Of a DNA stretch of 64,000 bases, positions 44,372 through 52,969 are shown piece after piece. A program made the translations under genes and the position numbers. This DNA is from an uncultured Eubacteriales bacterium (GTDB taxonomy: Bacteria > Bacillota > Clostridia > Oscillospirales > Oscillospiraceae): the NCBI GenBank assembly GCA_900319635.1, contig ONPF01000010.1, positions 1-64,000 on the forward strand, read 5' to 3'. The notes beneath the pieces were generated by a model. The model was not told where the DNA came from. It saw nothing but the letters and a program-made list of their open reading frames with translations, and did no database searches. Position 1 is the stretch's first letter. Each line of letters starts with the position of its first letter.

Positions 44372-44422
44372 TATAGCAGCACATCCGGGGGACGGTCTGT
44401 CCCCCGGATGTGCTGTTCTATA
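44372..44422. terminator. long hairpin between converging genes
   Basis: TATAGCAGCACATCC...GGGGGAC (44372-44392) pairs with GTCCCCC...GGATGTGCTGTTCTATA (44399-44422) with a TT bulge. U tracts are weak on both sides. Confidence 0.6.
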
Positions 44423-44444
44423 GGATCGCGCGGCTGCATGTGGT

Positions 44445-45719
44445 TTAGTTTTCCATCATCAGCGCAATGATCTCTTTATCCGTCTGTTCCATGCCGAAGC
44501 GGGCGAGTCTGCCCACATTGGCGATGGTGTTCTCCACGCCCTTTTTCACGATGCCGTCCCCGCCGTAGAACTGATTGCCGTCCCGGTACATGGCGAGGGC
44601 CAGCAGCCCCGCATCCACCGCCGCGGCGATCTTGGCGGCACAGCTTGCCTTGGCCCCGTCGCAGACGATGCCGGAGGTGACGGCCACGGCGTTCACGATG
44701 ACGTGGGCGATCTTGTGGAAGCGCCCGCCCTGGAGCCAGGCCACGCCCGCCGCCGCCCCGCAGCCGGCGCTGACCGCGCCGCAGTAGGCCGAGAGGCGGC
44801 CGATGCCGGTTTTGAGATGGGTGGTCACCAGGTTTGCGACGACCAGCGCCCGCAGCAGCTCCTCCCGGCTCTTGCCCGTCTCCCGGGCGTAGACGATGAC
44901 GGGGACGCTGGTGGTGATGCCCTGGTTGCCGCTGCCGGAATTGATGACCACGGGTAATTCGCAGCCATTCATGCGCGCGTCGCTGGCGGCGGCGGCCCAG
45001 GCGCGCATCTGATACTCCAGGCAGTCCTCATGCCCCCGCAGCAGGGTCTTGCCGATGTTGGCGCCGTAGTTGTTTCGGAGCCCTTCCTCGGCGATGGCCA
45101 TGTTGTAGGCGATCTGCCGCTCCAGGGTCTCCCGCACATCGGAGAGCGCAACGCTCCCGGCAAAGTCCACGATGCCCTCCACGGACATGAAGCTCCGGTC
45201 GGTGAGCCCATCCTCCGCCTGGCTGATCTCCTTTTCCAGCAGGGTCTCCCCGTTGCGCCGGATCAGCACCAGATTGGTGTGGTAGTCCACGATGCGCACA
45301 GCGGCGGACTCCTCCCCGGCGAAGGCGGTGATCTGAATATCGAAGATATGCCCGGTGTCCGCGTGGCGCACCTGGATGGGCGCCGCTTTGAGATAGTCCG
45401 CCATGGCGGCGATCTCCGCCCCCGTCACATGGGAGAGCACCTCCAGCTCCGCGTCCGCATCCCCGGCGACGGCGCCGGCGGCCGCGGCGGCGGGGATGCC
45501 CCGGAGGCCCCCGGTGTGGGGCACGACCACGCTCTTCACGTTCTTGATGATGTTGCCGCTGACCTCCACCAGCAGCCGCTCCGGGACTTTCCCCAGAACA
45601 GCGCGGGCCTTCGCGGCGGCATAGGCAATGGCGATCGGCTCCGTGCAGCCCATGGCGGGCAGCAGCTCCTCCTTCAGGATCTGCACATACTTGGCATAAC
45701 AAATATCGCTGCGTTCCAT
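44445..45719 (-). CDS. UPF0597 / serine dehydratase alpha-like, probable L-cysteine desulfidase
   Basis: The 424-residue protein starts at ATG 45719 behind GGGGAGGGGCGACG. It shows MGCTEPIAIAYAAAKA near the N terminus, the NSGSGNQGITTSVPV motif near 270 and C-terminal cysteines in SAYCGAVSAGCGAAAG, all typical of the UPF0597 (YhaM/CyuA) family. Members use a 4Fe-4S cluster to split cysteine to pyruvate, ammonia and sulfide. It is monocistronic. Sulfide made here could serve Fe-S or molybdenum centre assembly, but no link is shown. Confidence 0.9.
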   Translation of the reverse strand: MERSDICYAKYVQILKEELLPAMGCTEPIAIAYAAAKARAVLGKVPERLLVEVSGNIIKNVKSVVVPHTGGLRGIPAAAAAGAVAGDADAELEVLSHVTGAEIAAMADYLKAAPIQVRHADTGHIFDIQITAFAGEESAAVRIVDYHTNLVLIRRNGETLLEKEISQAEDGLTDRSFMSVEGIVDFAGSVALSDVRETLERQIAYNMAIAEEGLRNNYGANIGKTLLRGHEDCLEYQMRAWAAAASDARMNGCELPVVINSGSGNQGITTSVPVIVYARETGKSREELLRALVVANLVTTHLKTGIGRLSAYCGAVSAGCGAAAGVAWLQGGRFHKIAHVIVNAVAVTSGIVCDGAKASCAAKIAAAVDAGLLALAMYRDGNQFYGGDGIVKKGVENTIANVGRLARFGMEQTDKEIIALMMEN

Positions 45720-45750
45720 CGTCGCCCCTCCCCAGACAGGCTTTTTGTCT

Positions 45751-45779
45751 ATCATACTAAAAACAACACAAAAGGTCAA
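45751..45779 (-). promoter_or_regulatory. sigma-A promoter of the UPF0597 gene
   Basis: On the minus strand TTGACC (45779-45774), 17 bases, TATGAT (45756-45751), 32 bases before ATG 45719. Confidence 0.75.
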
Positions 45780-45873
45780 TTCCCCCGGCCTGTTTGTGCG
45801 AGGTTTTGCTGCTTTTTTGTCTTTTGTGCGGAAGGGCTTGTCTCTCTTCTTCGTCGGAACTCACAGGCCATGA

Positions 45874-46134
45874 CGATCGGGACAGGACGGCACCCGTCCT
45901 GCCCCGATCGCTCTCGCTATACTTTTCTGATATCAGCAGACGGGATCCCCGTTTCGGGAATCCTGTCAAGCTGTCGACAAAGTGTCGACAGCTTGAGAGC
46001 AAAGCTGGGAACTTCCGAAAAAGTTCCCATTCTTGCGTAAATTGAACGTGAAGGGTGGCATACCCCCCCTTCGATCAAAACGAAGCAGGAAACGGTATCG
46101 CTTTTTTGCGCGATCCCGTTTCCTGCTTCGTTAT
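45874..46134. other. non-coding cluster of six hairpins
   Basis: The gap 45780-46157 holds no credible gene but a row of inverted repeats: 45874-45890/45894-45910 (17-base arms, one G-U), GGATCCCCG-TTT-CGGGAATCC near 45943-45963, CAAGCTGTCGACA-AAG-TGTCGACAGCTTG at about 45968-45996, GGGAACTT-N6-AAGTTCCC at about 46010-46031, GAAGGGTGG...CCCCCCTTC near 46049-46072, and GAAGCAGGAAACGG...CCGTTTCCTGCTTC at about 46083-46130. The last can terminate the minus-strand operon that stops at 46158. The rest may be a structured RNA or stacked palindromic elements. Confidence 0.55.
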
Positions 46135-46157
46135 TTCATGCAGAAGTCCAGCTGGGT

Positions 46158-46940
46158 TCACTCTTTTTGCGTTTGAGAGCCGGGGAAATAGGGACAGTCG
46201 CGGTACAGGCACTCCCGGTTTGCGGGGAAATAGCGGCAGGAGACCTTGCCCAGGGGCATCTCCACGCCCAGCAGCTCCTCCGTAAAGGCCGCGGCGCGGG
46301 TGATGGCGAGTCTGCCGGTGCGCTTGCAGCAGCGTGGGCCGCCCACATCGGCCAGGGTATTCAGGCAGTCTGCAACCAGCCGCTGCGGGATCGGCCAGGC
46401 GTCCTTGTGGACAGGGTTGGAGCCCAGAAGAATGCTCATGTAGATCCCGGCGCCCGCCGCCGCACCGCAGACGCCCCAATAGCCGCAGGTGCCGCCGGGC
46501 ACCTGGGAGGCGCGGCGCACCGCCTCGCGCAGGGCTTTTTCCAGCTCGATCCCGCCGCCGTTGTTGCGATAGGCGGTCAGCAGCACGCAGGGGACGATGA
46601 CGTGGTGCTCCGGCCCGTGCATGTGCACCTGGCGCAGCGCGACCACCTGCTCGAAGAGCGCCAGCGGATCCTTTTCCCTGCTGGCCAACAGGAGCGGGAT
46701 GAAGAAGGCAATGGATGCGGATTCATGGCAGCTGTCGCAGACGAAGTGGCCTTCTTCACAGGCGCAGTTTGCCTCAGCCTCTCTGCCGCATATGGCGCAG
46801 CGAAGAGGCCTTGTCTCTCCGAAATAGACCAGGGGCTTTCCGCAGAGGAGACAGCCCGTTTTGTGCTGTGCCCTGTCCGGCGCGGGGGCCGGGGGGCAGC
46901 AGCAGGTCTCGCCCTCTTGTTTCTTTTCGATTTCCGTCAT
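46158..46940 (-). CDS. DUF5714-type cysteine-rich protein of the Mo-hydroxylase accessory operon
   Basis: The 260-residue protein has an N-terminal zinc-ribbon-like region with CLLCG, CAICG and CACEEGHFVCDSCH (about 30-75). A helical domain follows with conserved GGTCGYWGVCGAAAGAGI and a late CxxxxxxCLYRDCPYF cluster. I recognise this as the DUF5714 family, found with radical SAM genes of this locus type. A cofactor-binding or metal-binding role is likely, but no reaction is known. Its start overlaps the CoA ligase stop by four bases. It is the last gene of the operon. Confidence 0.7.
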   Translation of the reverse strand: MTEIEKKQEGETCCCPPAPAPDRAQHKTGCLLCGKPLVYFGETRPLRCAICGREAEANCACEEGHFVCDSCHESASIAFFIPLLLASREKDPLALFEQVVALRQVHMHGPEHHVIVPCVLLTAYRNNGGGIELEKALREAVRRASQVPGGTCGYWGVCGAAAGAGIYMSILLGSNPVHKDAWPIPQRLVADCLNTLADVGGPRCCKRTGRLAITRAAAFTEELLGVEMPLGKVSCRYFPANRECLYRDCPYFPGSQTQKE

Positions 46941-48112
46941 ATTTCCTCCACCTTTCTTTTCCCCGCATACAGGCTGCGGTCCTCCGGTCTCACCGGGCGA
47001 AGTTCTGTTTTGGCGTCCAGCGCGGGAAGCCTGCCCTCGCCGCAGGTCAGGATCTGCAGATGCAGCCCTCCGTTTCGTCTCTCCGCCCGGTAGTCACAAA
47101 CGAAGGGCAGCGAAAACAGCGTCTCATCCAGCGCCGCGAGCTCCGCCGTCTCCTTCCGGTGCACGGTATCGAGCCGCAGCACTTCGCTGCCGCAGGGGCA
47201 CTTGTCCGGGATCACCCGGGTATAGTCTCCGGTGCGGTAGCGGATCAGCGGCATGGCCTCCATGCCGATGGTGGTGATGATCAGCTCGCCGGTCTCCCCC
47301 GGCGGGAGCGGGCGGCCCTGCTCATCCACGATCTCGGCGATCACGTGGTTTTCTCGCAGATGCATGCCCTCATGGGCCGGGCAGCAGATCGCCCCGCCCA
47401 GGGCCATCTCCCGGGAGCCGTAGTGGGGAAAGAGGCGGCTCTGCAGGATCGCCTCGCAGCCTTTCAAAACCGCGTCGGGGCAGGCGTCGCCGCTTACGAG
47501 CGCACGCCGCAGGCTGCCTCGCCCGCACACCCGCAGCAGGGAGAGGAGCTGTACCGGCATGCCCACAAAGGTGTCCGGTCTTTCTGTTTCCAGCAGCTTG
47601 GCAAATTCGCCGTAGCTGAGCCCGACGCCCAGCTTGAGCGGTCTGGCGCCGAGGCGCTCCACCGCCTCCGCGATCAGCTCCCCGAGGCCGTGGGGGCCGG
47701 AGAAGGGAAAGCAGATCATGGTGACGCTGCCGGGAAAGATCAGCTCGCCAAGGCCCGCCATAAAGAGCTCCACCGTGCGCGCGCAGTCCCCCTCGGTGTA
47801 GAACACGCGCTTGGCAGCGCCGGTGGTGCCGGAGGTGGCGTCGGAGAGCACGCGCCGGATCTCCGCCTGGGAGCAGAGCAGCAGCCCCGGCGCATGGTGC
47901 GCCAGATCCTCGTCCGTCGTAAAGGGGAGAGAGGCAAGGTCGGAAAGAGAATCAAGATGATCGGGCAGCTCCCGGTAGAAGCCGCCCCGCTCCTTTTCCC
48001 GCTTTAGCAGGGCGTTGAGCTTCCGGAGCTGCAGCTCCTCGATGCTGGCTCTGGTGACACAAGGAAGCCCCTCCTGCGCGCGCAGAAGAGCGTCGATCCG
48101 GGAAAGGCTCAT
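46937..48112 (-). CDS. PaaK-like AMP-dependent acyl-CoA ligase (DVU_1553-type)
   Basis: The 391 residues belong to the adenylate-forming superfamily, phenylacetate-CoA-ligase branch. The phosphate loop is DATSGTTGAAKRVFYT at about 92-107, followed by HYGSREMALGG near 222 and the RYRTGDY hinge region near 295 with a CPCGS cysteine pair just after. The family activates a carboxylate as acyl-AMP and normally forms a CoA thioester. It overlaps the radical SAM gene and the DUF5714 gene by four bases each. In this context it may activate a carboxylate of a cofactor or a peptide. Confidence 0.83.
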   Translation of the reverse strand: MSLSRIDALLRAQEGLPCVTRASIEELQLRKLNALLKREKERGGFYRELPDHLDSLSDLASLPFTTDEDLAHHAPGLLLCSQAEIRRVLSDATSGTTGAAKRVFYTEGDCARTVELFMAGLGELIFPGSVTMICFPFSGPHGLGELIAEAVERLGARPLKLGVGLSYGEFAKLLETERPDTFVGMPVQLLSLLRVCGRGSLRRALVSGDACPDAVLKGCEAILQSRLFPHYGSREMALGGAICCPAHEGMHLRENHVIAEIVDEQGRPLPPGETGELIITTIGMEAMPLIRYRTGDYTRVIPDKCPCGSEVLRLDTVHRKETAELAALDETLFSLPFVCDYRAERRNGGLHLQILTCGEGRLPALDAKTELRPVRPEDRSLYAGKRKVEEI

Positions 48113-49428
48113 CGGTACAGCGCCTCCCCGTCCTGGTTCGTCAGATTATAGGCGCAGAAGGGCACCAGCCCATAGCGGCTGTCCACCTCGCAGATGTGGC
48201 AGCGGCGCAGCCGATCCAGATCCAGGTTCCACGCATCCTGAAACACCATGCCGGACACGGCAAAGGTACTGCGTCGGGCCTCCTCCAGGAAGGCGTCCAG
48301 GGAGGATGTCTCGGTAAGGGTGTCATCCTCGTCAAAGGCTGACACAGTGCCGCTCCACTGGTCTGCCACAGACGTACGGGAATCGTCGGAGCTGGTGCAG
48401 CAGCAGCCGCCGCTCTGGCGGCGGGGGAGGCATTTGAGCGTTCCGTTCGGATGAATGCGATAGCTGGCATGGAAGGAGCAGTAGGCACTCTCCGCCCCGC
48501 CCCCGTAAAAATCGGAGGCGCGGAGCATACCCTCGGTTTGCTCTTCGATCAGGGCCAGGAGCTTCGGAATGGTGATGGGCCGCTCCGGACGCTTCAGCGC
48601 GCAGCGGCCGAAATAGCTCAGGGGCTGAAAATGTACGCCGCGGACTGCGGGGGCCATCTCCAGCGCAAAGCGCAAAATCGCCCCGACCTGATCCTCATTC
48701 ACGCCCCGCGCGATCACCGGCACCAGCACGATGCCCAGCCCCGCCGCGGCACAGGCTTCGATGCAGCGCTTTTTCTCCTCCAGCAGCGGCCGACCGCGAA
48801 GCGTTATGTAAACCTGATCGTCCAGTGCGTCGAACTGCAGGAACACGGTGTTGAGCCCCGCCTCCCGGAGCGTTTCGGCATAGCCCGGCTCCGCGGCGAG
48901 ACGCAGCCCGTTGGTATTGAGCTGGAAGAAGCCGAAGCCCTTTTCCCGGCCCAGGCGGATGATCCTGGGCAGGTCGTCCCGCACGGTCGGCTCCCCGCCG
49001 GAGAGCTGGATGTTGAACGGGCCGCCGTGGGCCATCAGATACTCGTATTGCTTTTCGATCTCCGTGAGCGGCAGATCCGGCGCGGGCTCCTCCCCGGCGG
49101 CGGCAAAGCAGACCGGGCAGCGCAGGTTGCAGCGCCGCGTCAGCTCCAGCAGCATGCAGCAGCCCTTGCGCAGATGCTCGGTGCAGAGACCGCAGTCCCT
49201 GGGGCAGCCCTTTTCCGGCGCCCGCCCCTCCCGCGGAGGATCGACGGCGGTATTTTCGCTGTTCCAGCGGAGATACGAGGCCAGATTGCCCTCCCAGATC
49301 AAAGCGGAAAAAGCGCCGTGCTCCTCACAGCGCTTGTCGAGATAGACGCCGTCCTTTTCCGAACGCTTCTGTGCGTCTACGACGCGCAGGCACACGGGGC
49401 AGACGCTTTTGGTTTTTCCGATAATCAT
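48109..49428 (-). CDS. radical SAM protein, TrsS-like
   Basis: The 439-residue protein starts at ATG 49428, overlapping the previous stop (ATGA). The radical SAM motif CNLRCPVC lies at about residues 100-107 and is followed by SGGEPTVRDDL. N-terminal cysteines (SVCPVC, then KGCPRDCGLC) and C-terminal cysteines (SGGCCCTSS, then RRCHICEV) suggest auxiliary clusters of the SPASM or related type. Related proteins in other genomes are reported as selenoproteins, as I recall, but this copy has no in-frame TGA. The enzyme is probably the chemical centre of the locus; its substrate is unknown. Confidence 0.85.
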   Translation of the reverse strand: MIIGKTKSVCPVCLRVVDAQKRSEKDGVYLDKRCEEHGAFSALIWEGNLASYLRWNSENTAVDPPREGRAPEKGCPRDCGLCTEHLRKGCCMLLELTRRCNLRCPVCFAAAGEEPAPDLPLTEIEKQYEYLMAHGGPFNIQLSGGEPTVRDDLPRIIRLGREKGFGFFQLNTNGLRLAAEPGYAETLREAGLNTVFLQFDALDDQVYITLRGRPLLEEKKRCIEACAAAGLGIVLVPVIARGVNEDQVGAILRFALEMAPAVRGVHFQPLSYFGRCALKRPERPITIPKLLALIEEQTEGMLRASDFYGGGAESAYCSFHASYRIHPNGTLKCLPRRQSGGCCCTSSDDSRTSVADQWSGTVSAFDEDDTLTETSSLDAFLEEARRSTFAVSGMVFQDAWNLDLDRLRRCHICEVDSRYGLVPFCAYNLTNQDGEALYR

Positions 49429-49850
49429 AACAGTCCTCGCTCCGACAGGATCTCCATGCACTTTTCATAGGTCGCGGCGATGATCTGCGGGCAGTACTCC
49501 ACGCGCTTGGCGGGGTTGCCGCGGGTGATGTCCCGGCAGTCGATCCCGCCGTAATCGGCGGTGATCTCGTCCTCAAACCAGCGGGTGAATTCGCCCAGCG
49601 CCGGCTTATGCTCCGGATCATCCATGCCGGTGTCCTCGCCCTTCCCCGTGAAATAGGAGATCACGCAGGCGCCGCCGGTCATGCAGCCGCAGCAGTTCTG
49701 GGAAAAGCCCACGCCGCCGTTGAGGCCGCCCATGGCCTTCACAAGCCCGGGGTTTTCCTCCCCCAGGGTCTCCAGCATCAGGATCGCCAGGATCTGGCCG
49801 CAGAAGTAGCCGTAGCGGCTCAGCTCCATCACCCGTTCAAAAAGATCCAT
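49425..49850 (-). CDS. C-GCAxxG-C-C family protein (DVU_1555-type)
   Basis: The 141-residue protein from ATG 49850 has the family pattern: a first cysteine in GYFCGQILAILML (about 15-27), CCGCMTGGACVISYF near 53-67, and later cysteines in GIDCRDI and EYCPQII. Such proteins are putative redox or metal-binding partners often found in anaerobes. It lies five bases after the methyltransferase gene and overlaps the radical SAM gene, so expression is tightly linked. A role as electron donor or cluster carrier for the radical SAM enzyme is inferred. Confidence 0.82.
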   Translation of the reverse strand: MDLFERVMELSRYGYFCGQILAILMLETLGEENPGLVKAMGGLNGGVGFSQNCCGCMTGGACVISYFTGKGEDTGMDDPEHKPALGEFTRWFEDEITADYGGIDCRDITRGNPAKRVEYCPQIIAATYEKCMEILSERGLL

Positions 49851-49855
49851 CCTTG

Positions 49856-50368
49856 TCAGTCCTTTCTTCCGATCAGCAGCCAATAGCTGCTCTTTCCCCT
49901 CGGGCGTTCCCAGCAGGGCGCCTCGCCGCGCCACAGCGCCTCCAGATAATAGTCCCGCCACGCCTCCGTCAGATCCTCAGCCCTCAGCAGCGCAAAGCCG
50001 GCCTCTCGCAGGAGGAGCTCCGGAGAGGTAAAAAACAGATCGGACAGCAGCAGCTTTCCGCCGGGGCGCAGCAGGCGAAACGCCTCCCGCAGGGCCCCCG
50101 GCTGGTCGCCGGAGACGAAGAAGGCGCACTGGCTGAGCACGGCGTCAAAGCTGCCGCCGGGATAAGGGGCGTGCAGCAGATCGCCCCGTCTGATCCAGGG
50201 CGAGCGCGGCGCCAGATCGATCCCCTCCGCCTGAAAGCCGAGACCGCGCAGCAGCGCAACGGTCTCCCCCGCGCCGGCGCCCATGTCCAGCACCGAGGCG
50301 CCGGCCGGCAGCTCCGCCAGCTCCAGCATGCGGCGCGTATGGGCCTCGCCGCCCGGGTGCGCGTTCAT
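49856..50368 (-). CDS. class I SAM-dependent methyltransferase (DVU_1556/TrsM-type)
   Basis: The 170-residue enzyme from ATG 50368 has SAM motif I VLDMGAGAGETVALL (about 27-41), the acidic residue of motif II in AEGIDLAPRS, and motif IV/post region FDAVLSQCAFFV and LLRPGGKLLLSDLFF. It is compact, with a short C-terminal cap ending SSYWLLIGRKD. It overlaps the redox protein gene by four bases. The methyl acceptor is unknown and may be a cofactor or a product of the neighbouring radical SAM enzyme. Confidence 0.85.
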   Translation of the reverse strand: MNAHPGGEAHTRRMLELAELPAGASVLDMGAGAGETVALLRGLGFQAEGIDLAPRSPWIRRGDLLHAPYPGGSFDAVLSQCAFFVSGDQPGALREAFRLLRPGGKLLLSDLFFTSPELLLREAGFALLRAEDLTEAWRDYYLEALWRGEAPCWERPRGKSSYWLLIGRKD

Positions 50369-50586
50369 TTGTCCTCCAGCGCCCGCTCCACCGAGGCGAC
50401 CTTCCCCAGCGCCAGCTCCTCCGGCACATAGACGAAGCCGCAGCTGGGGCAGACCGGCAGCTCCACGGGGAAGCCGTTGTCCAGATACATGAACTTGGCC
50501 TTGCCCTTGATAAGCGGCACGCCGCATTTGACGCAGCGGAGCTTGCCCTGCGGGTCGATGGTATAATAGTTTTTCTCGATCGCCAT
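50365..50586 (-). CDS. small zinc-ribbon/rubredoxin-like redox protein (DVU_1557-type)
   Basis: The 73-residue protein has two CxxC knuckles, CVKCG (about 18-22) and CPSCG (about 46-50), separated by a beta hairpin with KGKAKFMYLDNGFPVELPV. The layout fits a zinc ribbon or rubredoxin-like iron site. It lies three bases after the dicluster oxidoreductase gene and overlaps the methyltransferase. It probably passes electrons or delivers a ligand within this pathway. Confidence 0.75.
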   Translation of the reverse strand: MAIEKNYYTIDPQGKLRCVKCGVPLIKGKAKFMYLDNGFPVELPVCPSCGFVYVPEELALGKVASVERALEDK

Positions 50587-50589
50587 GGT

Positions 50590-52878
50590 TCAGCCCTCCC
50601 GTTTGACAACGTTCATCCGGTGGCTCCAGGCGCGGTGCACCAGATAGCCCCCGTCCGCGGGGCTGAACTTGACCCAGAAGGTGGCGTTGCCCACACGGCG
50701 GCGCGCGACCAGCAGGCCGTCCTCGTCCTGGATGGCCTCGCCGCTTGCGCGATAATCCTCCAGCACGGCGATCACATCGTCGGTCAGGATCATGCGCTCA
50801 TCCATCATCCGCCGTGCATCCTCGGTATAGTTCAGCTCGTAGTCCAGTTTTTCTTCCATGCTCTCCTCTCCCCACAGCTCGCACAGCAGCGAGCGTTTCA
50901 GCGCCAGCCGGTTCCGGCGTTTTTCGCTGAGATCCGGCGGCGCCCCGGCGTCCGTGCCGTAAACCAGCTCCAGCAGATGACAGGATTCCCGCCCCTGCCG
51001 GGCAAACCGATCCCGGCAGGCCATGCAGTAGGTCAGATAGGCCTCGTCGCTGCGCTCCAGGCACTGCTCGGTCATCTCCCCCGCCACCTCCCGGTTTGCG
51101 TAGGCGGTAAGACCGCCGTAGCCGCAGCAGGGGGAGCGGTCGCCGGAATAGGGGGTGTCCGTCAGGCGCACGCCCAGCGCTTCCGCCAGGCGGCGGATGC
51201 CGGCCTGGGTGGCGGCATCGCCCCGGGCGCCGCAGGAGTCGTGCAGCGCCATCGGGCGCTCCAGGCGGCGGACGCCCTCGGGCAGACCGATCTCCTCCAG
51301 CACCTCCCAGACGCCGCGCAGCTTCTTTACGCCCTGCTCTCTGAGCTCCCTGGCGCAGCTGGGGCAGCCGGCGATCACGATCGGATCGCCCAGACGGGCA
51401 AGCTCCCGATCCAGCAGCTCCTGGGTCTGCTGCGCCAATTCCGTCCGGCCGGCCCAGTCGGCAATGGCGCCGCAGCAGCCCAGCATCAGCGCCACGCCGC
51501 CGTCGAGCCGCGCGCAGAGATCCTCATAGGCCGCCCGCACGGTGTCCGGCGCGATGGCCGCAGCCTGGCAGCCGGGGAAAAAGACGTAGCGGCAGCTCTC
51601 ATAACCCGGCTGAGGCCGCGCCAGAAAGGCGTCGCCGTTGGAAAAGAGCATGTCCAGCAGCGCAAATTCGTGGGGCGCAAGGGGCATTTTATCCGTGGAA
51701 ACCATGTTCTGCCGCGCCAGGTGGCAGACACGGGCCATATCAAAGCCGTTGGGGCAGACCACCGTGCACTGTCCGCAGAGGGAGCAGGCGTTCATGGGCT
51801 TGTTGAGCTGGTGGTCGCCCATGATGATCTGGGTGTTGTTGTAGATTTCCCGGGCCAGAAGTCCGGGATGCTTTTTGTAATGTCTGAGATAGGCGCAGCT
51901 TTTCAGGCACTCCTCGCAGTGGCACTGGATGCAGCGCCCGGCCTCTTCGATGGCCTGCTCCCTGGAATAGCCGCCATCCGGGACAGCCACACGGCGCAGC
52001 TTTTTTGCCGCCGAGAGGTCGGTGTAGAGTCTGCTCTCCGCCGCGCCCTCCTGCCCGCGGGTATTGCGGGGATCCAGCTTCTGCGCCAGACGGTCCACCG
52101 TCAGCGCCGCTTTCTTCGCGCCGAAGGCCGCGTCCAGCACGCCCTCTGTCGCCCCGCTGACCAGGCGCTCTTCCTCGCAGATCATCAGCTCCGGGATCGG
52201 CTCGCTCTCCGGAAAGAGCCTCTTCCTGACCTCGTCCGAGGCGCAGAGCACATCAAAGGCAGACTTCTGCTGCTCATAAAACGCCGCGTCCAGGCGGCAG
52301 CCGCATACGAATCGGATCTCCTTGCCCTTCAGCCGCTTGAGCTCCAGGGCGAAGGCAGTCTCGTCCAGAAAAGGCGCGGCACGGCGGAGATAGGCCTCCG
52401 GATCCTCTTCCTCACAGAACACCGTGACGGGATAGGCCTTCTTTTCCAGCTCCCCCGCCAGCAGCAGCGCAAAGAGCCCGGAGCCGAAGACGGCGGTCTT
52501 CTGCCGCTTGCTTGTGCGAAAGATGCCGCCGAGCCGGGACTGCTCGCCGAAGCGGGCCACCGCCCGCTCCACCTCCCGGATGGCCGGAGCGTCGCCAATC
52601 TCGCCCAGACGGCATTTGCCCTCGCAGGGCGCTTCGCAGCCCCGGGACAGGATCAGCGGGAAGGGCGCGATCTTTTCATAGATCTGCAGGGCCTTTTTGA
52701 AGTTGCCGTCCGCCGCCGCCTTGAGCAGAGCGCGGGTATCCAGCTTCAGCGGGCAGGCCGCGCTGCAGAAGGGCGGCTGCTCGTAGACGCAGCGGGCCAC
52801 CATGCTCTCCATCTCTTCCTTGGAGATCTTGTTGACCTTATAGACGTGGGTCGAGCCCCGTTCCTGGATCTGAGGCAA
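50590..52878 (-). CDS. nucleotide-disulfide oxidoreductase-like / CCG-dicluster protein (DVU_1558-type)
   Basis: The best start is TTG 52878, with GGGAGGTG six bases upstream, giving 762 residues. An N-terminal Fe-S domain like that of glutamate synthase small subunit has CSAACPLKLDTRALL and CEAPCEGKC. A Rossmann segment follows (VFGSGLFALLLAGEL near 127). Next come a ferredoxin-like dicluster region (CIQCHCEECLKSC, CSLCGQCTVVCP) and two CCG/HdrB-like modules (FFPGCQ, LGCCG, GCPSC; DSCG, SPCCGYGG, CMAC). A short C-terminal domain closes it. It likely moves electrons between pyridine nucleotide or ferredoxin and the hydroxylase or radical SAM enzyme. Confidence 0.82.
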   Translation of the reverse strand: MPQIQERGSTHVYKVNKISKEEMESMVARCVYEQPPFCSAACPLKLDTRALLKAAADGNFKKALQIYEKIAPFPLILSRGCEAPCEGKCRLGEIGDAPAIREVERAVARFGEQSRLGGIFRTSKRQKTAVFGSGLFALLLAGELEKKAYPVTVFCEEEDPEAYLRRAAPFLDETAFALELKRLKGKEIRFVCGCRLDAAFYEQQKSAFDVLCASDEVRKRLFPESEPIPELMICEEERLVSGATEGVLDAAFGAKKAALTVDRLAQKLDPRNTRGQEGAAESRLYTDLSAAKKLRRVAVPDGGYSREQAIEEAGRCIQCHCEECLKSCAYLRHYKKHPGLLAREIYNNTQIIMGDHQLNKPMNACSLCGQCTVVCPNGFDMARVCHLARQNMVSTDKMPLAPHEFALLDMLFSNGDAFLARPQPGYESCRYVFFPGCQAAAIAPDTVRAAYEDLCARLDGGVALMLGCCGAIADWAGRTELAQQTQELLDRELARLGDPIVIAGCPSCARELREQGVKKLRGVWEVLEEIGLPEGVRRLERPMALHDSCGARGDAATQAGIRRLAEALGVRLTDTPYSGDRSPCCGYGGLTAYANREVAGEMTEQCLERSDEAYLTYCMACRDRFARQGRESCHLLELVYGTDAGAPPDLSEKRRNRLALKRSLLCELWGEESMEEKLDYELNYTEDARRMMDERMILTDDVIAVLEDYRASGEAIQDEDGLLVARRRVGNATFWVKFSPADGGYLVHRAWSHRMNVVKREG

Positions 52879-52908
52879 GGTACGCACCTCCCATGATAAT
52901 GATAAACC

Positions 52909-52967
52909 GGGGATGTGGGACGATCGTCCCACATCCCCATTATAGCATTGCGTATCGGATTTGAAAA
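52909..52967 (-). promoter_or_regulatory. internal promoter and 30-bp perfect palindrome
   Basis: On the minus strand TATAAT (52944-52939) has a weak TTTTCA (52967-52962) 17 bases upstream. Directly downstream, over the start site, lies a perfect palindrome of 15-base arms (52909-52938; half GGGGATGTGGGACGA). It may be a repressor operator or a leader hairpin. It gives the seven-gene accessory operon a control separate from the mop gene. Confidence 0.55.
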
Positions 52968-52969
52968 GC

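Noticed and set aside
46049-46072. AGGGTGGCA sequence resembling the T-box antiterminator core
   Set aside because: No plus-strand gene follows, there is no stem I or specifier region, and downstream genes are on the minus strand.
48109-49428. Possible selenocysteine in the radical SAM protein
   Set aside because: The frame is open from ATG to the final stop without an internal TGA, so this copy uses cysteine.
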